Part shown: piece by piece, positions 12,413-22,792 of the stretch | How positions within the stretch are numbered: the first letter of the stretch is position 1 | Layout: every line of letters starts with the position of its first letter | DNA from: Neofusicoccum parvum | Lineage: Eukaryota > Ascomycota > Dothideomycetes > Botryosphaeriales > Botryosphaeriaceae | Assembly (NCBI GenBank): GCA_020912385.1 | Contig: CP087211.1 | Location: 682,001-746,000, forward strand | Direction of reading: 5' to 3' | Length of the DNA stretch: 64,000 bases | Translations under genes and position numbers: made by a program | The notes under the pieces: model-generated | The model's input: the letters and a program-made list of their open reading frames with translations, nothing else | What the model was told of the DNA's origin: nothing | Databases searched by the model: none

Positions 12413-13698
12413 TTAGTGGATCGCGCGGAGAACCTTGATCAGGTCACCGGAGACACCCATCGCAGTAACATCACCACCAGCGCTATGAAATATTAGCGTT
12501 GTGAACTACAAGGGCAAAATTCAAGAGGCTTACCCGGCGCCTTGGATGATGAGGGGGTTGCTGCCGTAGCGCTTGGTGTAGAAGTTGATGATGTTATCAC
12601 TTCCCTTCAGCGCAGCAATGGGGTGAGAGACATCAAACCTGCGAAGCGTCAGCATATTACTCAAGTTAGTCCAGCACGAATCATCCACTCACTTCTCGAG
12701 GCCGACCTTGACGCTCTTGGAGGGAACATCAATGCTGCCGACAAACCGGACAACCTTGCCCTCCTTAGCAGCCTCCTCCTTGAGCTTGTCCATCTCGCCG
12801 TCGAACTGAGGAAGCTTCTCCAAGAACTCGTCACCGCTCGAAACGCTCTCCAGCTCCTTGGGGATCAAGCTCTGCACGGGGAAGCTGGTGGGGCTCTCGA
12901 CGGGCAGGCCGGCAATGCGCGCCAGGATGGTCAGCTTCCTCGCGACGTCCAGGCCGTTCAGGTCGTCGCGCGGATCGGGCTCGGTGAAGCCCAGCTCCTT
13001 GGCCTTCTTGACCTCGGCGGAGAAGGCGCCACCGCCGCCGCCGACGGGCATGAAGCTGTTGAACAGGAACGACATGGTGCCGGAGAAGACGCCCTCGATC
13101 TTGGTGACCTCGTCGCCCGTCTCAACCAGCTCCTTGAGCGTGCTCAGCACGGGCAGGCCGGCGCCGACGCTGCTCTCGTGGAAGATGTAGCCGCCGGAGC
13201 CGGTGCCATTGCTGGCGGCGCCGTAGATGGCCTGCCACAGGGAGTATGAGGAGGAGAAAGCCTTCTTGTTGGGCGTGACGATGTTGATGTTCTTCTTGAG
13301 GAACAGCGGGTATGCGTCGGCGAGGTCTTGGTTCGAAGTGTTGTCGACAAGGATGACCTTGTTGGGGGCGGCGGCCAGGTAGTCGGCGATCTGGGCGGGG
13401 GAGAGGGCGCCGGTGGTGGAAGCCGCGAGGTCGTTCTCCCAGGTGGCCAGGCTCAGGGAGCGGTAGTCAGTGCTGTGGAGGACCTTGCTGCTGCGGGCGA
13501 GGAGGATCAAGGACAGGTAGGTCGGGGCGTGGGCCTGGGACAGGTGCGAGGCGATGGCATGGAGCTGGTTCAGGAAGCACTTTCCAACACCTCCGGTGCC
13601 TGTAGAGGCGTATCAGCGCGGACGAACGGAACACGGAGGTTGGTGGGGCAGGCGTGTGTACCGACGACGGCGACGTAGACCTGGCGGGGAAGAGGCAT
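12413..13698 (-). CDS. HOM6: Homoserine dehydrogenase
   Basis: NAD(P)-dependent oxidoreductase that reduces aspartate semialdehyde to homoserine, the branch-point step to threonine and methionine, presumably cytosolic. I model four exons: 13698-13662, 13599-12693, 12638-12534 and 12482-12413, joined in phase to 372 residues; the yeast enzyme is of similar size. The first intron falls inside the nucleotide-binding loop, and joining the exons restores GTGGVG at residues 13-18. The family signature around the catalytic Lys is intact (FTEPDPRDDLNGLDVARK). The last splice rebuilds the conserved GAGAGGDVTAMGVSGDL C-terminus. It is divergent from the CCDC174-like gene, with 316 bp between start codons. 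Function is confident from motif order and length. Confidence 0.96.
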
Positions 13699-14014
13699 TG
13701 TGGCAGCAAAGGGCGGTAATCTAGCTTGAAAGTGAAAGCAGCGAGGCGTGGGCGGCTGGACAACAGGAATTTAAGGAGGAGCCTCGTCAATGGCGTCAGG
13801 AGGAGGGTGGTTGCGGTGACTCGGCGGGGAGCTGTCACAGAATTCCTCGCGAGCCCCGCTGCCGCCAGGGATTCGCGCATTCCGCTCCGCCCGCGCCCCG
13901 AAGCCGGAGCGGGACCGTCGACCTCCGCCGCCGCAGCATCCGCCCGGCGCATCGTCGCCGCAACGCCGCACCCACTCCACACCCGACCCGCACCCCTCCC
14001 TCTGCGCCGCAGCC
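13699..14014. promoter_or_regulatory. Shared divergent promoter, HOM6 and CCDC174-like gene
   Basis: These 316 bp separate the two start codons and must hold both core promoters. No clear TATA box is seen. The half next to the plus-strand gene is C-rich on the plus strand (about 13,850-14,010), as is common in fungal housekeeping promoters. Confidence 0.6.
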
Positions 14015-15055
14015 ATGGCATCCAACAAAGATGCCTCGCTCTACGGCATCCCGCGCCCCAAGAAGGCCGCCGACAAGGAGCTGACCTCGTCCACCAATCT
14101 GGCCTTCACCTCGCAGCTCTCGTCGCTCATCGCCGCCGGCTCGTCGTCCAAGCCCACCGCCTCCGGCCGCCCGCGCCCCAAGAACAAGGACGACATCTTC
14201 AGTGTGCACAACAAAAACACCCGCAAGCGCGCTCTGAAGGATCTAGACGACACCGACTTCACCCAGCGCCACAGCACCTCCAGCGCAGCCCTTGACGACG
14301 CAACATGGCACCGCTCCAAGCGCAAGATGGAGGAGAAAGCCCGCCTGTACGCCGCCATGAAGCGCGGCGACGTCGAGGACACCGACGAGCGCTACGCCGT
14401 CGACTTCGACCGCAAGTGGGCGGACAAGCAGGACAAAGCCGAGTCGGACACCTCATCTGACGATGACGCTGAAAGCGAGCCGGAGGAGCTGGTCGAGTAT
14501 GTGGACGAGTTTGGCCGGACGAGGAAGGGCACGAGGGCGGATGTTGCGAGGGAGGAACGTCGCAAGAAGTCCATGCTGGACGAGCCGGACCGCTTCACCG
14601 CCAGGCCTGCCATGCCGTCGAACGTCATTTACGGCGATACCATCCAGACCTCTGCGTTCAACCCCGACGAGACGATTATGGAGAAGATGGCTGAGATTGC
14701 CTCCAAGAGAGAGGATACTCCGCCGAAGGATACCCACTTTGACGGCAATGCTGAGATCAGGAATAAGGGTACTGGCTTCTTCCATTTCTCGCAGGACGAG
14801 GAAGAACGCAAGAGGCAGATGGAGGCTCTGGAAAAGGAGCGACAAGAGACAGAAAAGAGGCGTTCTGAAAGAGATAGGAAGAATGATGAACGGAGAAGAG
14901 AGGTGGAGGAGAGGAGAAAGGCGCTCAAGGAAAAGAGATCAAAGGCACAGGCTGACAAGTTCCTCGATGGGCTCATGGGTGAGCTTGCGGAGAAGGGTGA
15001 GGCAAAAGAGGCTGGAGCAAGTGGAAACGATGCCAAAGAGAATGTTATTGAGTGA
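14015..15055 (+). CDS. CCDC174-like coiled-coil nuclear protein
   Basis: Intronless frame of 346 residues. The family mark is the EYVDEFGRTRKG segment near residues 164-175, characteristic of coiled-coil domain protein 174 (DUF4078). An acidic Ser/Asp stretch (about 147-160) precedes it. From about residue 265 to 320 the chain is an Arg/Glu/Lys-rich, very probably continuous helix (QMEALEKERQETEKRR), predicted as a coiled coil. The N-terminus carries a short fungal-type segment, LYGIPRPKKA. Metazoan CCDC174 is nuclear and has been linked to RNA processing; the role of the fungal protein is inferred from that only. The start is the first ATG after the divergent promoter. Confidence 0.85.
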   Translation: MASNKDASLYGIPRPKKAADKELTSSTNLAFTSQLSSLIAAGSSSKPTASGRPRPKNKDDIFSVHNKNTRKRALKDLDDTDFTQRHSTSSAALDDATWHRSKRKMEEKARLYAAMKRGDVEDTDERYAVDFDRKWADKQDKAESDTSSDDDAESEPEELVEYVDEFGRTRKGTRADVAREERRKKSMLDEPDRFTARPAMPSNVIYGDTIQTSAFNPDETIMEKMAEIASKREDTPPKDTHFDGNAEIRNKGTGFFHFSQDEEERKRQMEALEKERQETEKRRSERDRKNDERRREVEERRKALKEKRSKAQADKFLDGLMGELAEKGEAKEAGASGNDAKENVIE

Positions 15056-15606
15056 AGAGGATATTAAACCCTCAACTAAATCACCAGAGAGGTGACCGTA
15101 TTTTGGAGCAGAAGCCCAAAACAGGCCCCCGAACGGCACTTGGACTGGGCTAAAACTGCCGGCCAATCAGGTTATTCAAACTTGAAAGAATGGACCACGG
15201 CTGAAGAGAGCTGATGACTGAAGTTACATGGAAGCATTAGGTCGATACGATCCATTTGCTTCCAACAACTGATCAAGAACGCCACCAATGACCATGTGGC
15301 AGCAGTCAGCAAAGAAATGTCTTCCAGCCCGACATTCATGGATGAGATATTTTTTGGTATCACAGCTCAAGTACGTATGAGAGTGCGTCATACTTGGGGG
15401 ATCCCAGGGATTGAAGAAGGAGCATTTAAGGCTTTACACAGAGGTTGGTCGGGGGCGATAATTGAAACATCACGGCGAATGAGTTGATTCTCTACCGCAG
15501 TAATACCACACAGTCAGCATAAAGAAATATTGAAATAGACCACCCGTTGGTATCGATCCTGTTTTCATCAATGCATCAATCCGCATGTCGTTTTCCATCA
15601 TGCCAC
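15056..15606. other. Convergent intergenic spacer
   Basis: Convergent 3' ends of the CCDC174-like gene (plus) and the first P450 gene (minus). Moderately AT-rich; I see no gene and no repeat. It marks the boundary between housekeeping genes and the accessory block. Confidence 0.5.
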
Positions 15607-15948
15607 CTAGTTTATTTCCTTCAGTCTCAGGATCAGCTTATGCCCCTTTGGATGTGCCAGAAAATGGTCTTCCTGCTCAATACCCTCATCATCCACAATC
15701 TCCGTCTCAAAATTCGCATACAAGGCAGCAATCACGTGTTTGATTTCTGATTGAAATCGGTTAGCACATCTTCCAACTCCCCCAAGTCCCTCACTCAATA
15801 TAGCAGGGTACGAGAAGATACTCACGATACAGCGCCAGATGACTCCCCACACAAACCCTCCCCCCAGACCCAAACGCCCAAAACCACCTCCCCATCTCCC
15901 TTGCCCTCTCCTCCTCCTCCCCGCCGCCAACCCCCTTCTCCCCACCAC

Positions 15949-15981
<33 letters not shown>

Positions 15982-17402
15982 GACCCGGCCCCTCCGCCTT
16001 CCCCACCCCCAACACCTCCCCCCTCCCATCCAACCACCTCTCCGGCCGCCACGCCTCCGGCTCCGGAAACACCTCCGCGTTCCTGTGAACGCACCACGCG
16101 CACGCCGCCACGCGCACGCCGCCCGGGATGCCCACATAGCACTGCCCGGGCGGCCCCAGCGCCGTGCCGCCGGCGACGCTTGGCGTCACGCGCGCCTGCG
16201 GGCCGGGCGCGCCGGTGTGCAGCCGCAGCGTCTCGTAGACGAGGGCGTGGAGCAGGGGGAGCGCGTCGAGGGCGCGGGGGTCGGCCGGCGGGAGCGCGAG
16301 CAGGGCGCGTCGGAGCGCGCGCTGCAGGGAGGGCTGCGCGGACAGGTGCCAGGCCAGGTAGGTGAGGGTGACGGTGGAGGTCTCGTAGCCGGCGATGGTG
16401 TGGTCCATGAGCTCGGAGGCGAGGGCGAGGCGGAGGGTGGGTGGCGGCGTGCTGGGGTTCTGGGCGGCGAGGGCGGCGGAGAGGTGGGCGTGGACGGTGG
16501 GGTGGTGGGATGGTGGGGATGAGCTCGGGGGTTTCTGGGAGAGGTGTGTGGTGGCTTTGTCGCACATGGCTAGCACGTAGGCTTCGATTTCGAGGGTGGC
16601 GTCCGTCATCGAGTCTGGGATTAGCTTGATGCCGAGGTATTTCTTGAGCGTCTGGACCAGGTTGGGGAATTGGAGCCAGAAGTCGGGACCGCGCCGGCTG
16701 AAATAGATGTCGTGGAAGCGGCGCCTTTCCGCTTCATTGGTGGTGAAGTCTGTGCTGGCAGAGAGTCCAAAGAGATAGCCAGTCACGATGTCCATGGCTG
16801 CGCCGCCGAAGAGAGAGTACACGTCGACATTGGTGGAGCTTTTTGCTGCGGAACGGAGGAGTGGTACAAAACGCTCCTGAATTACGGTCTGTGTGACGCC
16901 TCTTAGGCAAACAGAATTGAGGATAGTGGACTTGGAGTAGATGTTTGAGACAATCCGCTTCCGAACAGAGTGGGAGTGGTGGTCCATGAAAGACACCATA
17001 TTTGGCATTCTGGTGGTATTCATTAGCAAAAATTCATTCTCGTGGGTGCTTTGCTGGGTACGCCTACCCGAAGTTGACAAATAAATTGGCATACCAGTCA
17101 GGCTTCTCAAATCCACCGAGATATACCGTCTGAAGTCCGCCTTTTACACAGTTAATACTAATCTCAGATGGGCCAACAAGGACAACAGGCCCGTGCTTCT
17201 GATGGGCCTGGAATAGGGTGTTGAGCTCATTGTGGCGATAGCGCTGCCAATTCATCCACAAGGAAGAATATCGCGCTGTGGGTTGGACTGCGGGAACCTT
17301 CGAGAGCGGTGATACGAAGGCTAGATGAATGATGAAACGGTAAAGAAAGATGCAGGCCAAGATCACAAGGGCGAAGCTGCCCAAGGGTCCCGTAACAACC
17401 AT
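15607..17402 (-). CDS. Cytochrome P450 monooxygenase (first of two intact)
   Basis: Haem-thiolate monooxygenase, probably ER-anchored. Three exons, 17402-17068, 17009-15826 and 15746-15607, give 552 residues. Intron 1 (58 bp) splits the segment before the C-helix and intron 2 (79 bp, with GCTAAC) follows the haem loop; both splices restore conserved P450 sequence. Motifs in order: an N-terminal hydrophobic anchor (about 5-30), the C-helix segment HSVRKRIVSNIYSKS, the I-helix AGYETS, ExxR as YETLR, PERW, and the haem loop FGSGGRVCVG with Cys498. Between PERW and the haem loop lies a run of about 13 glycines encoded by a CCG/CGG microsatellite. Substrate unknown. It lies at the left edge of the proposed terpenoid cluster, about 16.6 kb from the cyclase, so membership is plausible but unproven. 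Confidence 0.92.
15941..15982. repeat. (CCG)n trinucleotide microsatellite inside a P450 exon
   Basis: About 12 to 13 uninterrupted CCG units on the plus strand, flanked by CCA units. On the coding (minus) strand they encode a poly-glycine run just before the P450 haem-binding loop. Changes in length would keep frame, so it is a likely length polymorphism. Confidence 0.9.
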
Positions 17403-18593
17403 GGTTTGGAGTTTGTGTGAAAGGATGGATGGGCTGTGAGGCTGAAGTGTCCGCAGTCTTATCAATTCCTTGGTTCATGCATGACCCCGCTCTGGCCCGC
17501 ACCCGCAGGATTGGCCATCACACTGTTTCTAACATCACTGCAGTGCAAAGCGATGACACGCAGTCGGACACTTGCTCTAGGGACAAGGTCAAACACGATC
17601 TACGAGATCTTTTCAGCAAGGAATGGACGCCGTCCATATAGCATCTGGAGAATTGGTGGCCGTTCAGCTGGTCAGTAGCGTTCGCCACATCCCTTGCGAA
17701 GCTCGGATCACACAAACCGAGCTACGCAGCAGCAATCCGAGTTTAGAAAGCTATTTTTGATGAAATTTGTGCAATTTAAGATAGGCATTTGATTGCTAAA
17801 GCAATAAATCGAATCCTAAACAGTGGGTACAGCGTTGGGTCGGTCCGTCGGATGGATGTGCAAGCCCAGAATGGGGAGTGATGATTCTCGACTTCATATG
17901 ACATGGTATACAAGTCTTGGTAGAGCTTCAAAAGGACCAGTTGCGTCCTGGACTCTGATACGGAGCCTTCGAACAGCGCTCGCCGTCAATGCTGGGGCAA
18001 ATAGTGCCATTGGTCGAGTCGAATCCTTCCGATGTCTATTTACAGAACTCGCCCAAGAAAACGGTCGGCTATCTTTCCGTTTTCATGTATAGTTGTCTGC
18101 AGCGGGATTCTACGAGGATTCCGGGGAATTGCGCCATGTGGGAGAAATTAGGCCGACGGCTGCAGTGCCTCTGTGCAACTGCTCGGGCTGGCAGCGAAGA
18201 AATGCAAGACGGGTGTACCATTCGCCTGGGAATACTCGCGCCGGCACATGGCTTGGCTTATAGCTCGCTCTTCACGGCATTTGGAGTCCTTAGGGCGGGG
18301 GCAAGTCGACATTCGCAGACAAACGCAGATCTTGCTCCGTCCCCTATTCCCGCCCCACAAATGATCTGATTGCTGCGTAATCTGAGGGTCTGTGCCTGCG
18401 TTCTGCGCCCAAATAAGAGCAACGTTTCCTGATCACTCCCTGACTTACTCTGCGGTCGAGCTCTCCGCATTTACGAGTTGGTCACTCCTTCCACAGCCCA
18501 TGAAACAACCAGCAGCCGCGCATTGTCTTCCTCTGTTTCAGTCCCGGGCACAACCACCGCGCAGGCGTCTGCTTCCTCTCACATGAAGTCCAA
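17403..18593. promoter_or_regulatory. Divergent upstream region, P450 and HET gene
   Basis: 1.19 kb between the divergent starts of the minus-strand P450 and the plus-strand HET-domain gene. No gene is seen. The stretch around 17.75-17.8 kb is AT-rich. Both promoters must lie here; I could not identify a convincing regulator site. Confidence 0.45.
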
Positions 18594-20981
18594 ATGAGCG
18601 AGCGAGGATCAAGCGAATCGTGTCGCAGCAGGCTTTCAACGTCCAATTCGAAGTTCCGGAGTCGGGATTTGTGGAGACGGAGCGCCAACCTCTCGGAACA
18701 GCTGTCGCAGGAGACGCTGAAAAAACTGTTCTCCAGCGACCAGTCGCAAAAGGACAAACCATGCAATTTCTGCGAGCGGATGATCAAAGATGGCGGCATG
18801 GAGATCCCAGGCGCCGAGAGCCAGTGCAGCTGGCTATTCCACGACGACGCTCCCGAGGGCCCGAACCGTCGCTCCGACCCCGATTTCTCCGAATGGAACC
18901 AGACCACCCGGAACCGGCACCTCTGTGACTTTTGCTCGCATCTGCGCCTCATGCGCCTCCGCCGCCTGACCAGGACCAAGGGACCAACCTTCTGGATCTA
19001 CCTCGACGACCTGGACGCTTTGCGCAGCCGCCCCGACTGTGTTTTCTGCCGCTTGCTCGTGAAAATCATCACCAGGTACTCGGCGAGCCTGCCGGATTTC
19101 CAGCCGGTCTCGAGAGTGAAGCTGTGCGTCGACGAATTTCCAGAGTACAAGGACGGGTTTCTGCAGATCGTGGACGAGAATGACGAGCTGATCACCACTC
19201 TGGAATGCCAGCTTGACACCGAGGAGGTCTTTCCGGACAAGATGTACCTTGAGCGCCCAACCTTGCGCACGAGGACCATTGACTGGGACAAGGCAAACCT
19301 GTGGTTAAAAAGACGCAATCCTCCGGCCGTCGCAGGAGACCGACCGGCCGATTTTCGAGTCATCGACGTCGTCGATGAGTGTGTCGTGGCCGCGCCTCCA
19401 GAGTGCGAATACGTCACATTAAGCTACGTCTGGGGTCCGTGGCAGCCCGCGAAGAGGACCCTTAAGGCCACCAAAGCAAACATCGAAGAGCTCGCCAGCC
19501 CTGGATTTTTGAAAGGCAAAAAAATCCCGGCCACCATAGCAGATGCCATGGCAGTCTGTTCTCTCATTGGGAAAAGATATCTCTGGGTGGACAGATTTTG
19601 CATCATTCAGGACGATGCGGATTCATGGCGTGCGCAAACCGATGCGATGGACAAAATCTACAGCAACAGCTACGTCACGCTAGTGGCGATGGAAGGAAAC
19701 GACGCGCATGCTGGTCTCCGAGGGGTTTCCGGGGTGCGATCGTACGAGGTCCTGTTCCAGGGGATGAAAATCTGGGAGAACTGTCCGAGCCCCCCGGGCG
19801 GAATGTCCGAGTCAACGTGGAGCACCCGTGGCTGGACGTTGCAAGAGGCGCTTCTTTCTCAAAACCTATTGATTTTCACCGAGAAGAGGGTGTTTTTCGA
19901 ATCGCTGGAGAACCTGGGCATCCAGATGGACACCATCCCACAGTCGGAAATCATTTCAAGCCAAATGCCTTCGGCGAAGCTGCTCCATTGGCACATCTCC
20001 TTGACAGACAGCCATCGAGGCCTCAGCTACTTTAACTGTTTACACGAATACTCCCGACGACACCTGGGGAATCCTATGGACATTCTGCGAGCTTTCACAG
20101 GAATATTGCAGTATTTCTTTGGCAACGACCATCTGTCCGGAATACCTGTTTGCGAGTTCTCGAAAGCGTTGCTCTGGTACCCTGTGCGCTGCGAACGCCC
20201 ACGAAAGTCTCAGAAAGGCTTCATATTTCCAAGTTGGTCATGGACTACTGCAATGACACCGCTGGAGCATCAGCACTCTAGCAATACTCTTATCATGCCC
20301 GTGGCATCATGTGCCTCGAACTTGGGTAAATCGCAAAGTCGAAAGAAGTTGTCTGTTGTTTCGGTCGCGGGACTGGTATCGAGCTCATGCGGCTCCATGG
20401 AGACTTATCTCAAGGTCGCGGACGTCGCGCGTAAGGAAGGAATGATCGGGATGGCTTCTCCTGCACACGCCAGCTTTGCAGGCTCCCAGGACGACTTCGA
20501 GACTCATCTCAGAACAACATTTGACGCTTTCTTGCGCTCCCACGAAGAGGAGCTTCTAAGGGAGTTCTCGGCAGACCAAGTCCGTACTGCGGCTGAAACG
20601 CCCGGCCAGCTTCTGATGTTGACCCAGAGCACAAGGCTGGAGCTGGATTCCAACATCCAAAACATTTCGGGGAGGAACACGTTCAACATTTGTGCTCACG
20701 CTCTCCCCATTGGCTTTTTGCTTCTCGACCACATCGAACATGAAGAGCATATTGTTTCAGGCTTACAAGACTGGGATGAAGTCAGTCTGGAGTTCTTGGC
20801 GCTCAGCATCAGTCCATGCTACAATGGACCTTTACTCCAAAAGAGGCACGGGGAATACTCCGTGGACGTTATGGCCATCGAAACGAGAGGAGGCGTTTCG
20901 CATCGGATTGGTATTGGGCAGGTATTCTTAGAGAGATGGGTGGAGCTCTCCCCCCGGTTTGGCACATTTGTCCTCAAATAG
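18594..20981 (+). CDS. HET-domain (heterokaryon incompatibility) protein
   Basis: Single-exon gene of 795 residues. The HET domain spans roughly residues 270-415 and shows the expected blocks in order: YVTLSYVWG, then RYLWVDRFCIIQDD, MDKIYSNSYVTLVA, and WSTRGWTLQEALLS. Upstream, Cys pairs (CNFCERM near 60, CDFCSHL near 105, CVFCRLL near 145) resemble the Cys-containing leader common in these proteins. The C-terminal half is not recognisable to me. HET proteins mediate allorecognition and regulated cell death after hyphal fusion in some fungi, but most family members are uncharacterised. The gene sits between two P450-derived loci and has no obvious metabolic role in the cluster. Confidence 0.92.
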   Translation: MSERGSSESCRSRLSTSNSKFRSRDLWRRSANLSEQLSQETLKKLFSSDQSQKDKPCNFCERMIKDGGMEIPGAESQCSWLFHDDAPEGPNRRSDPDFSEWNQTTRNRHLCDFCSHLRLMRLRRLTRTKGPTFWIYLDDLDALRSRPDCVFCRLLVKIITRYSASLPDFQPVSRVKLCVDEFPEYKDGFLQIVDENDELITTLECQLDTEEVFPDKMYLERPTLRTRTIDWDKANLWLKRRNPPAVAGDRPADFRVIDVVDECVVAAPPECEYVTLSYVWGPWQPAKRTLKATKANIEELASPGFLKGKKIPATIADAMAVCSLIGKRYLWVDRFCIIQDDADSWRAQTDAMDKIYSNSYVTLVAMEGNDAHAGLRGVSGVRSYEVLFQGMKIWENCPSPPGGMSESTWSTRGWTLQEALLSQNLLIFTEKRVFFESLENLGIQMDTIPQSEIISSQMPSAKLLHWHISLTDSHRGLSYFNCLHEYSRRHLGNPMDILRAFTGILQYFFGNDHLSGIPVCEFSKALLWYPVRCERPRKSQKGFIFPSWSWTTAMTPLEHQHSSNTLIMPVASCASNLGKSQSRKKLSVVSVAGLVSSSCGSMETYLKVADVARKEGMIGMASPAHASFAGSQDDFETHLRTTFDAFLRSHEEELLREFSADQVRTAAETPGQLLMLTQSTRLELDSNIQNISGRNTFNICAHALPIGFLLLDHIEHEEHIVSGLQDWDEVSLEFLALSISPCYNGPLLQKRHGEYSVDVMAIETRGGVSHRIGIGQVFLERWVELSPRFGTFVLK

Positions 20982-21236
20982 GTGCATGCGAATCCACTTT
21001 ATATGTGGTAATAATTCATTACGGGACTAAAAGCTTTGAGCTTGCTGTGCGGCAGCCTAATATATGATGTCTATCATTGATGTCTTTTATTGAACGACCA
21101 TACTCTTTGTGATATCTTCCGGAGCCTAGTCAATGAACACCACACTTAAAGCATAATCAAAAAAGTATAATCCAATGGAGTATCGCTTGACCTACTACTT
21201 GAAATCCTGCTAATGTCGTAACCAAAACGCCAATAT
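20982..21236. other. AT-rich intergenic spacer
   Basis: Downstream of the HET gene and of the decayed P450, which end towards each other. AT-rich, no feature seen. Confidence 0.4.
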
Positions 21237-21689
21237 TCATCTTACGAGTAACGCAAAAAAACAAAATCCATTTCTACAAGGGCCAATGTAGAATGGCTGG
21301 AGCATATCTAGCTTGTCAGATACGAGGTGCGGATTTCTGAGGTGGCGCTCGGGATGGAACTCGAATGGTGTTGTGAAGTTGTGCTCGTTGCGGTACAATA
21401 TATATATGTATGGATTACGCAGACAGTATTCTTGACAGTAACACCGCTTTGACATCACCTTGAATTTGGGCTGACAGGGGCAGCTCACATTTTCCAGCAC
21501 GAAGTAACCAAAAACGGTATCGCTGTCCAGGGGAGAGATGTCCGGCACGCTGGACGGAGTGGGAGGATAGTGATGTAGGGCCTCGTCCAGGCAGGCAAGA
21601 ATGCATCTCTCCTTGCAGTGGTCCATGATCTTCTTGCACGCTTGGGACGTCAAGAAGGCCTGCTCGTCAGGTAAGATGGCTAATACCAA
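21237..21689 (-). pseudogene. Decayed cytochrome P450 C-terminal fragment
   Basis: The minus-strand frame keeps recognisable P450 C-terminal order: an ExxR-helix remnant (LACLDEALHHYPPTP), then VFGYFVLEN, then RNEHNFTTPFEFHPERHL, and a degraded haem segment LQPFYIGPCRNGFCF. The haem loop FxxGxRxCxG is broken: the expected GPRNCxG order is scrambled and the Cys is not in register. The ExxR Arg is His here (DEALHHYPP). A former intron may explain the unrelated stretch between VFGYFVLEN and RNEHNF. No intact N-terminal half is evident; the frame at 21667-22098 on the same strand may be a remnant, but I see no diagnostic motif. It is probably a dead paralogue from the same cluster. Confidence 0.75.
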
Positions 21690-22792
21690 CCCTTACCGGG
21701 CGTGTAGGTTGTTGAAGTACGTATGAAGCCTGTCGGTGCAGAGGTAGCAACACTAGGGCAGGATGGCGGACATGCTTAGGAGGGGACCAGGGAAGCGACA
21801 GAAGGGTGGAAGAGGATACTGTAAATAAATTGAGTGCTGGTATGGAAGAAAGGCTGTAGGACGACGTTAGTTTGTGGAATTCGTTTCTGGTAACCAGGAA
21901 GACTATTGGGCTCATCAAGTCTAGCATGGCCACTGGCAGTATTGTTAATGCCATAACTCTTGTCTTCTGATTGAGCGTTCCGAGCGGACTATACGGGAGT
22001 TGCGAAATGGGCTCTTGAAGACGACGAATGTCTAAAGTAGAGAAAAATTGTAATTCAACTTTGAGGCCATACAGGACTGCAAGGCAATAGGGCGGCAACG
22101 CCTTTATATGGGTGCGGGATGGACCATCCCTACTTTACGGATCATTTTAGCCGAGCTACATAAAACGCTCCTGGAACTGGGCAACCTCGGATCGCGATTT
22201 TGGACGCCCAGCTGAAGATCGGTTGCCTCTGTTCACTTCGGATGTAAGTAGATCGGGACACTAAGTCTCAAATGATGGAGCAGAGGTGCGTCGTATAGAT
22301 AGGGTCGGAAAAGTGACAAGCGAATTATGACACAGCTCGGAAAACGCGGTCTTTGATTCACTGCATACGATGCATGCATAAAATCGGCGGCAAATCTCCC
22401 GAAAACGTCGCCGGCCTGATATTTTGTGCACACCTCCGGGTGATACGCCATCCTCGCTTCTCTCCCACTTCACCGTGCTTCTCGTAATCCTTCACTGCAT
22501 TTCATTGTTACCCTGCAGGCTAACCTGTTGAAGACGCGCGTCCTGTGCTCACTTGCCACCGTACATAAAGTCCGGAGCGGAAGATTTCTCGCCGACTTCT
22601 TGTGATTGCTTGCCGTAATGAGGGTAGCACAAATCTCTCCTTTTCTGCCCTTCTGAAAGATTTATAAAGGCACAGAAATTCTGTAAACTTGGAAGAACCA
22701 CTACTTGGCCTATTTTCTCTTTGCATGCTAGACCTCCGCATCAGCGGCAACTTCGAACACATAACAGCGGCTTCGAATCCCAAGACGACATC
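21690..22792. other. AT-rich stretch upstream of the second P450
   Basis: It may contain further remnants of the decayed minus-strand P450 and holds the promoter of the plus-strand P450 that starts at 22793. No other gene is supported. Confidence 0.4.

Noticed and set aside
15751..16522. Long plus-strand frames antisense to the first P450
   Set aside because: Low-complexity Pro/Arg/His shadows of the P450 exon.
18000..18030. tRNA-like T-arm sequence (GAGTCGAATCC)
   Set aside because: No matching acceptor stem or anticodon arm could be drawn; no tRNA gene is supported in the window.
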